Source of the DNA: Thermotogae bacterium
GTDB lineage: Bacteria; Thermotogota; Thermotogae; UBA12178
Assembly (NCBI GenBank): GCA_003641795.1
Contig: QNAP01000089.1
Coordinates: forward strand, 1-7,261
DNA length: 7,261 bases
Direction of reading: 5' to 3'
Positions 1 through 6,370 of this stretch are shown one piece after another (positions within the stretch are counted from its first letter, which is position 1; the number at the start of each line of letters is the position of its first letter). Under the pieces are notes generated by a model, which was given only the letters and a program-made list of their open reading frames with translations, had not been told where the DNA came from and made no database searches. The position numbers and the translations under genes are program-made.

Positions 1-5
1 AGAAA

Positions 6-1127
6 ATGCTTAGACGAGTTCTGTTGGCGGTTTTCCTGCTTTGTGCGCTCACCGGAGGACTGCTTGCGGAGGAGGGCCCGTGGGCGATCCACCTGTCCTG
101 GCAGCACGATCCGGCTACCACCATGACCATCATGTGGCGCACCGAACCAGAGATAAAAGACAGCATCGTGCAGTACGGCCTCACCCCGGAATACGGCAAC
201 GAGGCCAGCGGCGACTACATTAGCTATACGGCCTTGCACAAGGAAATCGTGTGGCACGTCGTCGAGCTTACTGAACTTTCCCCCAATACCACCTACCACT
301 ACCGTTGTGGCGCTCCTGGTAACTGGAGCGACGATTACACGTTTACAACCGCGCCCGCCGCGGGTAATTCGCGAACCGGCTTTAGCTTCGTCGTGTTCGG
401 AGATACGCGGGGTGGATATTCAACCACTGGCGAAATCCTTACGGCAGCCAAGGAAAAGGGCGTTCGATTTGCCATCTTTACGGGCGATTTCACCAATGGA
501 GCAGGGCAATACGAGTACGACCTTTGGTTCAAGGGGGCCGGAGAGAGCTTGGCCTCGGTTCCGTTCATGCCGGTCCACGGCAATCACGAGATGATGAAAA
601 ATACATACTTCGACGAGTTCGCCCTACCAGACAATGAGATGTGGTTCTCTTACGATTACGGCCCAGTTCACTTCGTGCACCTCCTTTCTCAAACGGAGGA
701 CTACGCCTTAGATCAGCGTGGTTGGCTGCTAAGAGATCTCAAGGGCACTACACAGCCGTGGAAGATAGTAGTAGCACATCATCCCGCTTATTCAGCAGGT
801 GGTGGACATGGCTGCACCCAATACGTCCTCGACCACTGGGTTGACCTCTTCGACCGATTCCATGTCGATCTTTACTTCTGTGGACATGACCACGACTATG
901 AGCGCACCTGGCCCATTCGGGAAGGACGAATCGACGCCCAAGGCACCGTCTATGTTGTGACCGGTGGAGCGGGTGCTCCACTGGTTGAGGCCGGGCGGGA
1001 CTGGTGGACAGCGATGTCAGAGAGTGTCTATCACTACTGCATAGTGAACGTTCAGCCCTCCCAACTTCGGGTGACCGTCTACAGTTTGGACGGAACCGTA
1101 CTTGATGCCTTCACCCTGAAGAAGTGA
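6..1127 (+). CDS. Exported purple-acid-phosphatase-like metallophosphoesterase (FN3-like domain + calcineurin-like domain)
   Basis: This 373-residue protein probably hydrolyses phosphate esters outside the cytoplasmic membrane. Residues 1-21 form a Sec signal peptide (MLRR, hydrophobic core, likely cleavage after GLLA). Cys13 is too early and in the wrong context for a lipobox. Residues about 25-116 look like the FN3-type N-terminal domain of purple acid phosphatases (WRTEP, VQYG, LSPNTTYHYR, FTTAP). Residues about 125-320 carry the dimetal phosphoesterase motifs in order: GDTR (Asp133), GDF (Asp161), GNHE (Asn193, His194), VAHHP (His258) and GHDHDYER (His294, His296). The tyrosine of the plant/animal GDxxY motif, which gives the purple Fe(III) chromophore, is Asn164 here, so the metal pair probably differs. 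The length is complete for the family. The ATG lies five bases inside the window, so its SD and promoter are not visible. The substrate is unknown: phosphomonoesters, phytate-like compounds or diesters are all possible. The fold assignment is firm. Confidence 0.93.
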   Translation: MLRRVLLAVFLLCALTGGLLAEEGPWAIHLSWQHDPATTMTIMWRTEPEIKDSIVQYGLTPEYGNEASGDYISYTALHKEIVWHVVELTELSPNTTYHYRCGAPGNWSDDYTFTTAPAAGNSRTGFSFVVFGDTRGGYSTTGEILTAAKEKGVRFAIFTGDFTNGAGQYEYDLWFKGAGESLASVPFMPVHGNHEMMKNTYFDEFALPDNEMWFSYDYGPVHFVHLLSQTEDYALDQRGWLLRDLKGTTQPWKIVVAHHPAYSAGGGHGCTQYVLDHWVDLFDRFHVDLYFCGHDHDYERTWPIREGRIDAQGTVYVVTGGAGAPLVEAGRDWWTAMSESVYHYCIVNVQPSQLRVTVYSLDGTVLDAFTLKK

Positions 1128-1132
1128 GGGGG

Positions 1133-1145
1133 AAAGGAGGTGATC
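1133..1145 (+). other. Orphan extended anti-Shine-Dalgarno match
   Basis: AAAGGAGGTGATC is a 13-base perfect complement of the canonical bacterial 16S rRNA 3' tail. It begins five bases after the phosphatase stop. No ATG, GTG or TTG lies at a normal spacing downstream; the next gene starts 60 bases later and has its own SD. A second GGGGAGG run follows at 1149-1155, also without a start. It could be a relic of a lost gene start, a ribosome-standby or regulatory site, or chance in purine-rich DNA. Confidence 0.5.
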
Positions 1146-1192
1146 TGAGGGGAGGAACTCTAAGGTAGCCAGGGATATTAACTGCCTGGGAA

Positions 1193-1200
1193 AAGGAGGG
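1193..1200 (+). promoter_or_regulatory. Shine-Dalgarno region of the kelch gene
   Basis: The purine run AAGGAGGGGAGG immediately precedes the ATG at 1205 and supplies AAGGAGG with a spacing of about five bases. It fixes the kelch start. A weak 5-bp inverted repeat (CCAGG at 1169-1173, CCTGG at 1185-1189) sits just upstream; it is too short to call a terminator. Confidence 0.75.
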
Positions 1201-1204
1201 GAGG

Positions 1205-2164
1205 ATGAAGCGAGCTTTGTTGCTTGCGATCTTGGCAGGTGTGGTCCTGGGGGTAGCTTCCTTGGCAGCGGAGCCGTGGGTTGAAGGTCCGGCCCTCAAC
1301 GTGGCACGCTATAAGTGCCGCGCACTCGTCCTGGATGGCAAGATCTATGTCATCGGCGGGCGCGACCCCGATAAGAACGTGGCTCCCGTCGAGGTGTTCG
1401 ATCCTGCAGTGGGTCAGTGGAAGATCGTCGGCCCCTCACCCGAAAACGCGTATGAGATGCCCTGCGTGGCGAGCTTCGAGGGGAAGCTCTACGCATTGGG
1501 TGGGCGTACATCAGAGAAGGTACGCACCAAAGTGGGCTATGTCCTCGATCTCGCGGGTGAAGGATCTGAGTGGACCCGGCTTCCCGGCACCGCCACCTTC
1601 GGGCATGGGGACGCGGGGTATGGGGTCATCGGAACCAAGATTTACCTTGTATCCGGAGAAGACGATTCTTTGCCCAACGAGGGTTGGGATTATGTTAAGG
1701 CCGTGGATGTGTTCGACATGTCCACCCATAACTGGTCTTCGGCGGCTCCCATCCCTTTTGGCCGGGAGGATTTCGATGCCATTGCTGTTGGTAACAAGAT
1801 CTTCGTCTTTGGCGGCCAGGGAGGGGCAGAGGGCGCTCCCGTGACCTGGCTTGATATCTACGATGCGGAGACGGACTCTTGGGAGCACTTTGAGGAAGGC
1901 CTTCCCATCCCCTGGGAGCAGCCCAGGGTAGCGGCGATCGGCGACCAGATCTACCTTATGACAGGGAAAGGGGACGCGGCCTTCTTTGCCTACCGCATTG
2001 ACACAAACACGATGACTTGGACGGAGATCACCCCACCCCCGGTCCCGATCTTTGAGTGCGCGCTGATCGCCCTGAATGGGAAGATTTACGTGATAGGCGG
2101 TCAGGACTTTGAGGGAAGCGTACTTAACACCGTGCTCATCTACGATCCGAGCCTTGAAGAGTAA
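1205..2164 (+). CDS. Exported kelch-repeat beta-propeller protein
   Basis: This 319-residue protein has a signal peptide (residues 1-22, cleavage probably after SLAA, mature start EPWVEG). The rest is six kelch repeats, each with a G-K-[IL]-[YF] strand, a GG or related turn, and a D-x-x-x-x-x-W strand. They start near residues 37 (GKIYVIGG), 86 (GKLYALGG), 136 (TKIYLVSG), 189 (NKIFVFGG), 240 (DQIYLMTG) and 284 (GKIYVIGG). Repeat 6 ends at FDP-like IYDPSLEE with no W strand. The N-terminal PWVEGPALNVAR segment can supply that strand and close a six-bladed propeller. Nothing beyond the propeller is present, so it may bind a ligand or be a small enzyme such as the periplasmic sialate mutarotase NanM, also a secreted kelch propeller. 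I cannot see NanM catalytic residues with certainty. It ends at the SD of the substrate-binding protein gene, which ties it to the transporter operon. Fold sure, function unknown. Confidence 0.9.
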   Translation: MKRALLLAILAGVVLGVASLAAEPWVEGPALNVARYKCRALVLDGKIYVIGGRDPDKNVAPVEVFDPAVGQWKIVGPSPENAYEMPCVASFEGKLYALGGRTSEKVRTKVGYVLDLAGEGSEWTRLPGTATFGHGDAGYGVIGTKIYLVSGEDDSLPNEGWDYVKAVDVFDMSTHNWSSAAPIPFGREDFDAIAVGNKIFVFGGQGGAEGAPVTWLDIYDAETDSWEHFEEGLPIPWEQPRVAAIGDQIYLMTGKGDAAFFAYRIDTNTMTWTEITPPPVPIFECALIALNGKIYVIGGQDFEGSVLNTVLIYDPSLEE

Positions 2165-2172
2165 AGGAGGTG
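2163..2172 (+). promoter_or_regulatory. Strong Shine-Dalgarno overlapping the kelch stop codon
   Basis: AAAGGAGGTG overlaps the TAA stop of the kelch gene (2162-2164) and lies about seven bases from the ATG at 2178. It selects that ATG over an in-frame upstream ATG at 2109, which lies inside the kelch gene and would put 23 non-signal residues ahead of a good signal peptide. Ribosomes finishing the kelch gene stop directly on this site, so the two genes are probably translated from one transcript. Confidence 0.85.
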
Positions 2173-2177
2173 TAGGG

Positions 2178-3371
2178 ATGAAGCGTGGAATCTTGGCAGC
2201 GTTGGCGGTTCTCACTCTTGGGTTGGTTTTGGTTGCCCAGGAGCTGACCCCGGCCCAGGAGGCATGGCTCAAGGCGGCCCAGCTAGGGCCGTATCAGCCT
2301 GCTCAGGAGGACTGGGACGCGATCTACCAGGCAGCGGTGCAGGAAGGAAAGGTGGTCCTGTACTCACTTTCGTCTCGGTACCCAGACATGGTGGAGGCTT
2401 TTAAGGCGGCCTTCCCGGGGATCGAGGTCGAAGCGTACGACATGACTGGAAATGAGCAGATCGAAAAGCTCACCCGGGAGCAGGCCGCCGGGATCTACAA
2501 CGTGGATGTGCTCTTTCTCTCTAACGAAACTACGGTCACGATGGAGCTCTTACCCCAGCATCTGGTGTGGAACTACGTACCTGATACGCTCTTTGGGGAG
2601 GACCTGGAGCACTTCGTGGCCACTCGGGATGTGATTGCTGAACAATTCTTGATTCCCTTGGTTCACAGCTTTGAGTCCAAGGTGGTGTTCTACAACTTTG
2701 AGGCCTATCCCACTTGCCCGCTCCAGTCCCTTTGGGACCTGACCTTGCCGGAGTGGAAGGGCAGGGTTCAGATGAAGGATCCTATGCTCACCGAAGAGAA
2801 CATGAACTTTCTTCAGATGGTGGTCATGCACGCAGACGAGATGGCGGCAGCTTACGAAGCTGAGTTTGGCCAACCCCTGAAGCTGAGTCCAGGTATACCG
2901 AATGCCGGCTATGAATGGATCAAGCGGCTCATCGAGAACGACATCGTCTTAACGACATCGGATGGGGACGCTGCGAAGGCATGTGGGGCTCCAGGGCAGG
3001 AGCGTCCACCGGTAACTTGCAGCGTAGCGTCGTCTAAGCTTCGTTACAACGACTCCAAGGGAACCAAGCTTGCCATTTGCTGGGATATCCTTCCGGTTAC
3101 TGGTCTCACCAAGCGGAATTTCCTCCTGATTGCTAACCAGGCTCCGCATCCCAATGCGGCTAAGCTTCTCATTCGATTTATGTTAGGAGACTCAAACGGT
3201 GGTGCTGGTTTTGCCCCTTGGAACGTTCCCGGTGGGTGGAGCCCGCGCACGGATGTAACGCCAAAGGCAGCCACTCTGGATCAAGTACTCACCAAGACGT
3301 GGCTTATCGACACGAACTGGGTCTACGAACACGGACTGGAGGTGCAGGACTTCTGGCTCTCCCAACAGTAG
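2178..3371 (+). CDS. ABC transporter periplasmic/extracellular substrate-binding protein (FbpA/AfuA/PotD-like superfamily)
   Basis: This 397-residue protein captures the transported solute outside the membrane. Residues 1-20 are a signal peptide (MKRG, hydrophobic core, LVA then QELTPAQ). No lipobox cysteine is present, so it is soluble or held by other means. The mature part has the usual order of the family: an early strand VVLYSLSS (59-66), NVDVLFLSN (108-116), a hinge near IPLVHSFESKVVFYN (159-173), PEWKGRVQMKDP (191-202), and C-terminal PHPNAAKLLIRFMLG (323-337). Four cysteines (180, 269, 281, 301) could form disulfides in the exported protein. The adjacent Tyr-Tyr pair that binds Fe(III) in FbpA proteins is not found, which argues against iron. 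Alternatives from relatives are sugar phosphates (AfuA type), phosphonates, thiamine or polyamines. The substrate cannot be decided here. The start is set by a strong SD and the signal peptide. Confidence 0.9.
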   Translation: MKRGILAALAVLTLGLVLVAQELTPAQEAWLKAAQLGPYQPAQEDWDAIYQAAVQEGKVVLYSLSSRYPDMVEAFKAAFPGIEVEAYDMTGNEQIEKLTREQAAGIYNVDVLFLSNETTVTMELLPQHLVWNYVPDTLFGEDLEHFVATRDVIAEQFLIPLVHSFESKVVFYNFEAYPTCPLQSLWDLTLPEWKGRVQMKDPMLTEENMNFLQMVVMHADEMAAAYEAEFGQPLKLSPGIPNAGYEWIKRLIENDIVLTTSDGDAAKACGAPGQERPPVTCSVASSKLRYNDSKGTKLAICWDILPVTGLTKRNFLLIANQAPHPNAAKLLIRFMLGDSNGGAGFAPWNVPGGWSPRTDVTPKAATLDQVLTKTWLIDTNWVYEHGLEVQDFWLSQQ

Positions 3372-3383
3372 AGTAGGTGCGGC

Positions 3384-3414
3384 CGGGGGCCGCTAGGAAG
3401 TTCCGCGGCCCCCG
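3384..3414 (+). terminator. GC-rich intercistronic hairpin (attenuator / mRNA-stabilising element)
   Basis: CGGGGGCCGC (3384-3393) and GCGGCCCCCG (3405-3414) are perfect 10-base inverted repeats around an 11-base loop, TAGGAAGTTCC; inside the loop GG can also pair with CC. All pairs are G-C. The hairpin starts 12 bases after the binding-protein stop and 22 bases before the permease ATG. The following bases (ATGCTTTGTCTT) are only moderately T-rich, so it is more likely a partial terminator or a block to 3' exonucleases than a full stop. Such hairpins after a binding-protein gene are known (for example in malE-malF) to keep binding-protein mRNA in excess over permease mRNA. Confidence 0.8.
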
Positions 3415-3427
3415 ATGCTTTGTCTTC

Positions 3428-3434
3428 GAGGGAG
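3428..3434 (+). promoter_or_regulatory. Shine-Dalgarno of the permease gene
   Basis: GAGGGAG lies two bases ahead of the ATG at 3437, slightly close but the best site available. It favours this start over the in-frame GTG at 3377, which would place the intercistronic hairpin inside the coding region, lacks a clear SD and adds 20 residues (beginning MRPGAARKF) unlike a permease N-terminus. Confidence 0.6.
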
Positions 3435-3436
3435 AC

Positions 3437-5221
3437 ATGAACTCTTCCAGGGCGTTTCAAAGGCTGCGTCGTCTGTTGCGTCGTCCCGAAAGGGCATGGG
3501 GGCTTGCGCTCATCGTGGGCCTCATCGTATTCGTGGTCATCCCAGTCGCCTACATGGCCCTACACTCCTTTATGTTCGATTCCTTGGGGCCTCGTTATGT
3601 GCGGGGAGCACAGCCCGGCGACTGGACCCTGTTTTATTGGACTCGCGTGCTTACAGGAAGTCTCTCCCGGGCCATATTCTGGGAGCCGTTCTCCCACAGC
3701 CTGATCATCGCCATCCTGATGAGCGCCATCGCCATCCCATTGGGCTCCCTCTTTGCTTGGCTGGTCGTAAGAACGGACATCCCTCTAAAAGGCCTTTTCA
3801 ACTCTGTGCTCATCATCCCCTACATCGTTCCCTCGTGGACTATTGGGTTAGCTTGGCTGACTGTGTTTAAGGCCGAGCGGTTTGGCGGCCAACCAGGGCT
3901 CTTTCACTCCCTGTTTGGAGTTGATCCACCTGCATGGGTTGGATACGGGCTTTTGCCCATCGTGATCTCCCTGGGTGCACATTACGTGCCCTATAGCTTC
4001 ATCCTCCTGCGAGGGGCACTGGCTTCGGTGGATGCCCGGCTGGAGGAAAGCGCCGAGATTCTGGGGGCGAAGAGGATGGAGATCCTGCGAAAAATCACGT
4101 TCCCACTCGTCCTGCCGGCATTAGGGTCTGCGTTTGTCCTCACGTTTGGAAAGGGGCTAGGGGAGTTCGCTTGCCAGGCTTTCTTGGGGCTTCCCATCCG
4201 CTATTACACCCTTTCTACCCGGGTTTATTCGGCCTTTGAACATCGTCAGCATGGTCAAGGTTATGTACTGACCATGATCCTCATCTTGATGACTACCCTA
4301 ACCGTGCTTGCCAACCAAAAGCTCATCGGGGCTAGGAAGAAGTTCACCACCATCAGCGGCAAGGGGGCAAGGCACAAGCCGGTAAAATTGGGGGCATGGC
4401 GGATTCCGGCGACAGGACTGCTGCTTGCGTTCGTGCTGGCCTTTGTTGTTGCCCCCATTGGCCTTATAGCCTGGGAGACCTTCATGCGGTACGAAGGCCA
4501 GTATAGCCTCTCCAATTTCACCTTACATTATTGGGTGGGGAGAGGTGATCCCATGCTCGCCGACGGCCAACCTGGGATCTTCCGGAGCTCGTTCATCCTG
4601 GGAGCAATTAAAAACTCGGTGCTCCTGGCTGGAGCTACTGCCCTCGCAAGTGGAGTTATCGGGATCCTTCTGGGGTACGCAGTGGTCAGGGCTAGGGGGA
4701 CATGGCTCTCCAGAACGATAGAGTTTCTCTCCTTCACTCCCTACATGATCCCTGGGATTGCCTTCGGCGGGATCTACCTTAGTATCTTCGCGAGGAAGTG
4801 GGGCCCGCTTCCGGCCCTTTACGGTACGTTCGCCTTGCTTGCAATAACCTGCGTGGCCAAGTACCTTCCTTATTCCTCCAGTTCAGGGATCTCTGCCATG
4901 CATCAGATCGACCCCACGCTGGAAGAAGCTGCGGAGATCCATGGGGAAGGTTGGTTAGGACGCTTTCGCAAAGTTATCCTACCTTTAGCCAAGGGTGGTT
5001 TCCTGTCAGCTTTTCTCCTGACCTTCATTACCACCATGCGCGTACTGGACCTCATAGTACTTCTGGTAACGCCTCAAACCCGGACGATGACCTCGATTAT
5101 CTTCCGGTATCAGCAGCAGGGTTATACCCAGCACGCCTATGGGATCATGCTTCTCATCGTGGGGATTACGTTGGCAGGGCATTACTTGGTCAGAAGGCTG
5201 GGCGGGAGGATCCAGTTCTAG
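3437..5221 (+). CDS. ABC transporter fused permease, two BPD_transp_1-type halves
   Basis: This 594-residue inner-membrane protein forms the whole translocation channel in one chain. About twelve hydrophobic segments are visible, six per half: near 21-43, 87-111, 118-145, 170-190, 225-245 and 276-293, then 323-347, 389-416, 428-451, 459-480, 520-543 and 566-585. Each half has the cytoplasmic EAA loop that docks on the ATPase: LEESAEILGAKRMEILRKI then LP (from residue 202), and LEEAAEIHGEGWLGRFRKV then LP (from residue 495). A basic linker at about 294-322 (KLIGARKKF, KGARHKPVK) joins the halves. Fused two-domain permeases of this size are typical of the FbpB, AfuB and ThiP families and fit the single binding-protein gene and single ATPase gene beside it. 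The ATPase gene follows after nine bases. Orientation and role are firm; the substrate is not shown. Confidence 0.93.
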   Translation: MNSSRAFQRLRRLLRRPERAWGLALIVGLIVFVVIPVAYMALHSFMFDSLGPRYVRGAQPGDWTLFYWTRVLTGSLSRAIFWEPFSHSLIIAILMSAIAIPLGSLFAWLVVRTDIPLKGLFNSVLIIPYIVPSWTIGLAWLTVFKAERFGGQPGLFHSLFGVDPPAWVGYGLLPIVISLGAHYVPYSFILLRGALASVDARLEESAEILGAKRMEILRKITFPLVLPALGSAFVLTFGKGLGEFACQAFLGLPIRYYTLSTRVYSAFEHRQHGQGYVLTMILILMTTLTVLANQKLIGARKKFTTISGKGARHKPVKLGAWRIPATGLLLAFVLAFVVAPIGLIAWETFMRYEGQYSLSNFTLHYWVGRGDPMLADGQPGIFRSSFILGAIKNSVLLAGATALASGVIGILLGYAVVRARGTWLSRTIEFLSFTPYMIPGIAFGGIYLSIFARKWGPLPALYGTFALLAITCVAKYLPYSSSSGISAMHQIDPTLEEAAEIHGEGWLGRFRKVILPLAKGGFLSAFLLTFITTMRVLDLIVLLVTPQTRTMTSIIFRYQQQGYTQHAYGIMLLIVGITLAGHYLVRRLGGRIQF

Positions 5222-5227
5222 GAGGGG
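5221..5227 (+). promoter_or_regulatory. Shine-Dalgarno of the ABC ATPase gene
   Basis: GGAGGGG begins on the last base of the permease stop codon and lies three bases before the ATG at 5231. Together with the preceding A it gives AGGAGG. The tight spacing indicates co-translation with the permease. Confidence 0.7.
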
Positions 5228-5230
5228 ACG

Positions 5231-6370
5231 ATGCCGGACATACGCATAGACAACCTGACCAAGAGGTTCGGCGAGGTTACAGCCGTGAACCGTTTGGCAC
5301 TTGACATAGCTCACGGGGAGTTTGTCACCTTGCTTGGTCCGTCCGGCTGCGGTAAGACCACGACCCTTCGCTGCCTGGCTGGGCTGGAGGAGCCGAACGA
5401 GGGAGAACTGTGGTTCGGTGACAGATGTGTGTTCTCTGACAGGAAGGGCGTATTCATCTCACCCGGTGCCCGCGGAATTGGCCTGGTATTTCAAAACTAC
5501 GCCCTCTGGCCTCACATGACGGTGTTTTACAACGTGGCCTTTGGCTTGCGCAAGAAAGGCCTGCCTAAGGCAGAAATCCGCCGCCGGGTCACAGAGATCT
5601 TGGAGCTTTTGGGGCTTCAGGGCTATGAGGACCGTTACCCAAGCGAGCTCTCCGGGGGGCAGCAACAGAGGGTGGCCCTGGCTAGGATGATCGTCACCGA
5701 GCCACAGATTCTTCTTTTCGATGAACCCCTGTCGAATCTCGATGCCAAGCTGCGCATGACCCTTAGGGCGGAGCTAAAACATCTTCACAGCCAGATCGGC
5801 GCCACTACTGTGTACGTAACCCATGATCAAGTGGAAGCCCTCACCCTCTCCACTAGGATCGCGGTGATGAACCAAGGGGTGCTGCAGCAGGTGGGGACCC
5901 CCGCGGAGGTTTATCACCACCCGGAGAACCTTTTCGTAGCCGAGTTCATGGGCAACCCCTCGGCAAATTTGATCCCTGCGACTGTGACAGAGGAGGGCCC
6001 CCCACCCAAGGTCATGTTAAAGCCGTACCCGAAGATGCCCATAGCCTTACAGGCTCGGGCAACCTTGCCGCAAGGGAAAGAGGTAATTGTAAATGTGAGG
6101 CCAGAGGACGTGGAAATCAAGGCCATACCCACAAGTGAAGCTATCCCTGCTGTCCTCACCGCGACCTTGCCCACCGGTTCAGAGTGCGTTAGCTACCTCA
6201 AGACAAAAGGGGAAGCACTTGAGATCGTCACGAAGGGGCCGGAAGAGATGCACCGCCCTCTTAGGCCTGGCCAAGAGGTGTGGCTCGTACTCAAGAGGGG
6301 CAATGTCTTTGATGAAGAAACGGGAAAGCGTCTACTTTCTTTCGGTTTCGCGGATGGGGGGACAAATTGA
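5231..6370 (+). CDS. ABC transporter ATP-binding protein (FbpC/PotA/MalK-like, with TOBE-type C-terminal domain)
   Basis: This 379-residue cytoplasmic ATPase powers the importer. All motifs are intact: Walker A GPSGCGKTT (36-44), Q-loop VFQNY (Gln88), signature LSGGQQQR (140-147), Walker B ILLFDE (160-165), D-loop SNLD (168-171) and switch VTHDQ (His198). The WPHMTVFYNVAFGL stretch after the Q-loop resembles the ATPases of fused-permease systems. Residues about 240-379 form the regulatory extension: GNPSANLIPA, then NVRPEDVEI (288-296), a phrase typical of TOBE domains in MalK/PotA-type proteins. The length is normal for the group. No substitution suggests loss of activity. It overlaps the next gene by four bases. 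A sugar, iron, polyamine or organophosphate specificity cannot be told from the ATPase. Confidence 0.95.
   Translation: MPDIRIDNLTKRFGEVTAVNRLALDIAHGEFVTLLGPSGCGKTTTLRCLAGLEEPNEGELWFGDRCVFSDRKGVFISPGARGIGLVFQNYALWPHMTVFYNVAFGLRKKGLPKAEIRRRVTEILELLGLQGYEDRYPSELSGGQQQRVALARMIVTEPQILLFDEPLSNLDAKLRMTLRAELKHLHSQIGATTVYVTHDQVEALTLSTRIAVMNQGVLQQVGTPAEVYHHPENLFVAEFMGNPSANLIPATVTEEGPPPKVMLKPYPKMPIALQARATLPQGKEVIVNVRPEDVEIKAIPTSEAIPAVLTATLPTGSECVSYLKTKGEALEIVTKGPEEMHRPLRPGQEVWLVLKRGNVFDEETGKRLLSFGFADGGTN
6356..6362 (+). promoter_or_regulatory. Shine-Dalgarno for the TTG-initiated isomerase gene
   Basis: GGGGGGA lies inside the last codons of the ATPase gene, four bases before the TTG at 6367. With the TTGA overlap of start and stop it supports re-initiation by ribosomes that finish the ATPase. 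Confidence 0.6.

Noticed and set aside
6..45. Lipobox at Cys13 of the phosphatase
   Set aside because: The context F-L-L-C with only 12 residues before it does not fit a lipoprotein signal; the A-E junction at residue 21-22 is a better ordinary cleavage site.
1169..1189. Inverted repeat CCAGG/CCTGG before the kelch gene as a terminator or operator
   Set aside because: Only five base pairs with an 11-base loop and no T run after it; easily due to chance.
1281..1844. Plus-strand open frame of 187 codons in another frame of the kelch gene
   Set aside because: Its translation is rich in Ser, Arg, Pro and Trp with no motif, as expected of an out-of-frame reading.
2109..2177. Upstream ATG extension of the binding-protein gene
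   Set aside because: It lies inside the kelch gene, has no SD, and would bury the signal peptide; the ATG at 2178 has AAAGGAGGTG.
1511..2272. Long minus-strand open frame (253 codons) opposite the kelch gene
   Set aside because: It runs antisense to a clear six-repeat kelch protein, crosses into the binding-protein signal peptide, and its translation shows no domain or signal. It is a by-product of the codon use of the real gene.
3377..3436. GTG-initiated extension of the permease
   Set aside because: No good SD, contains the intercistronic hairpin, and encodes a segment unlike a permease N-terminus.
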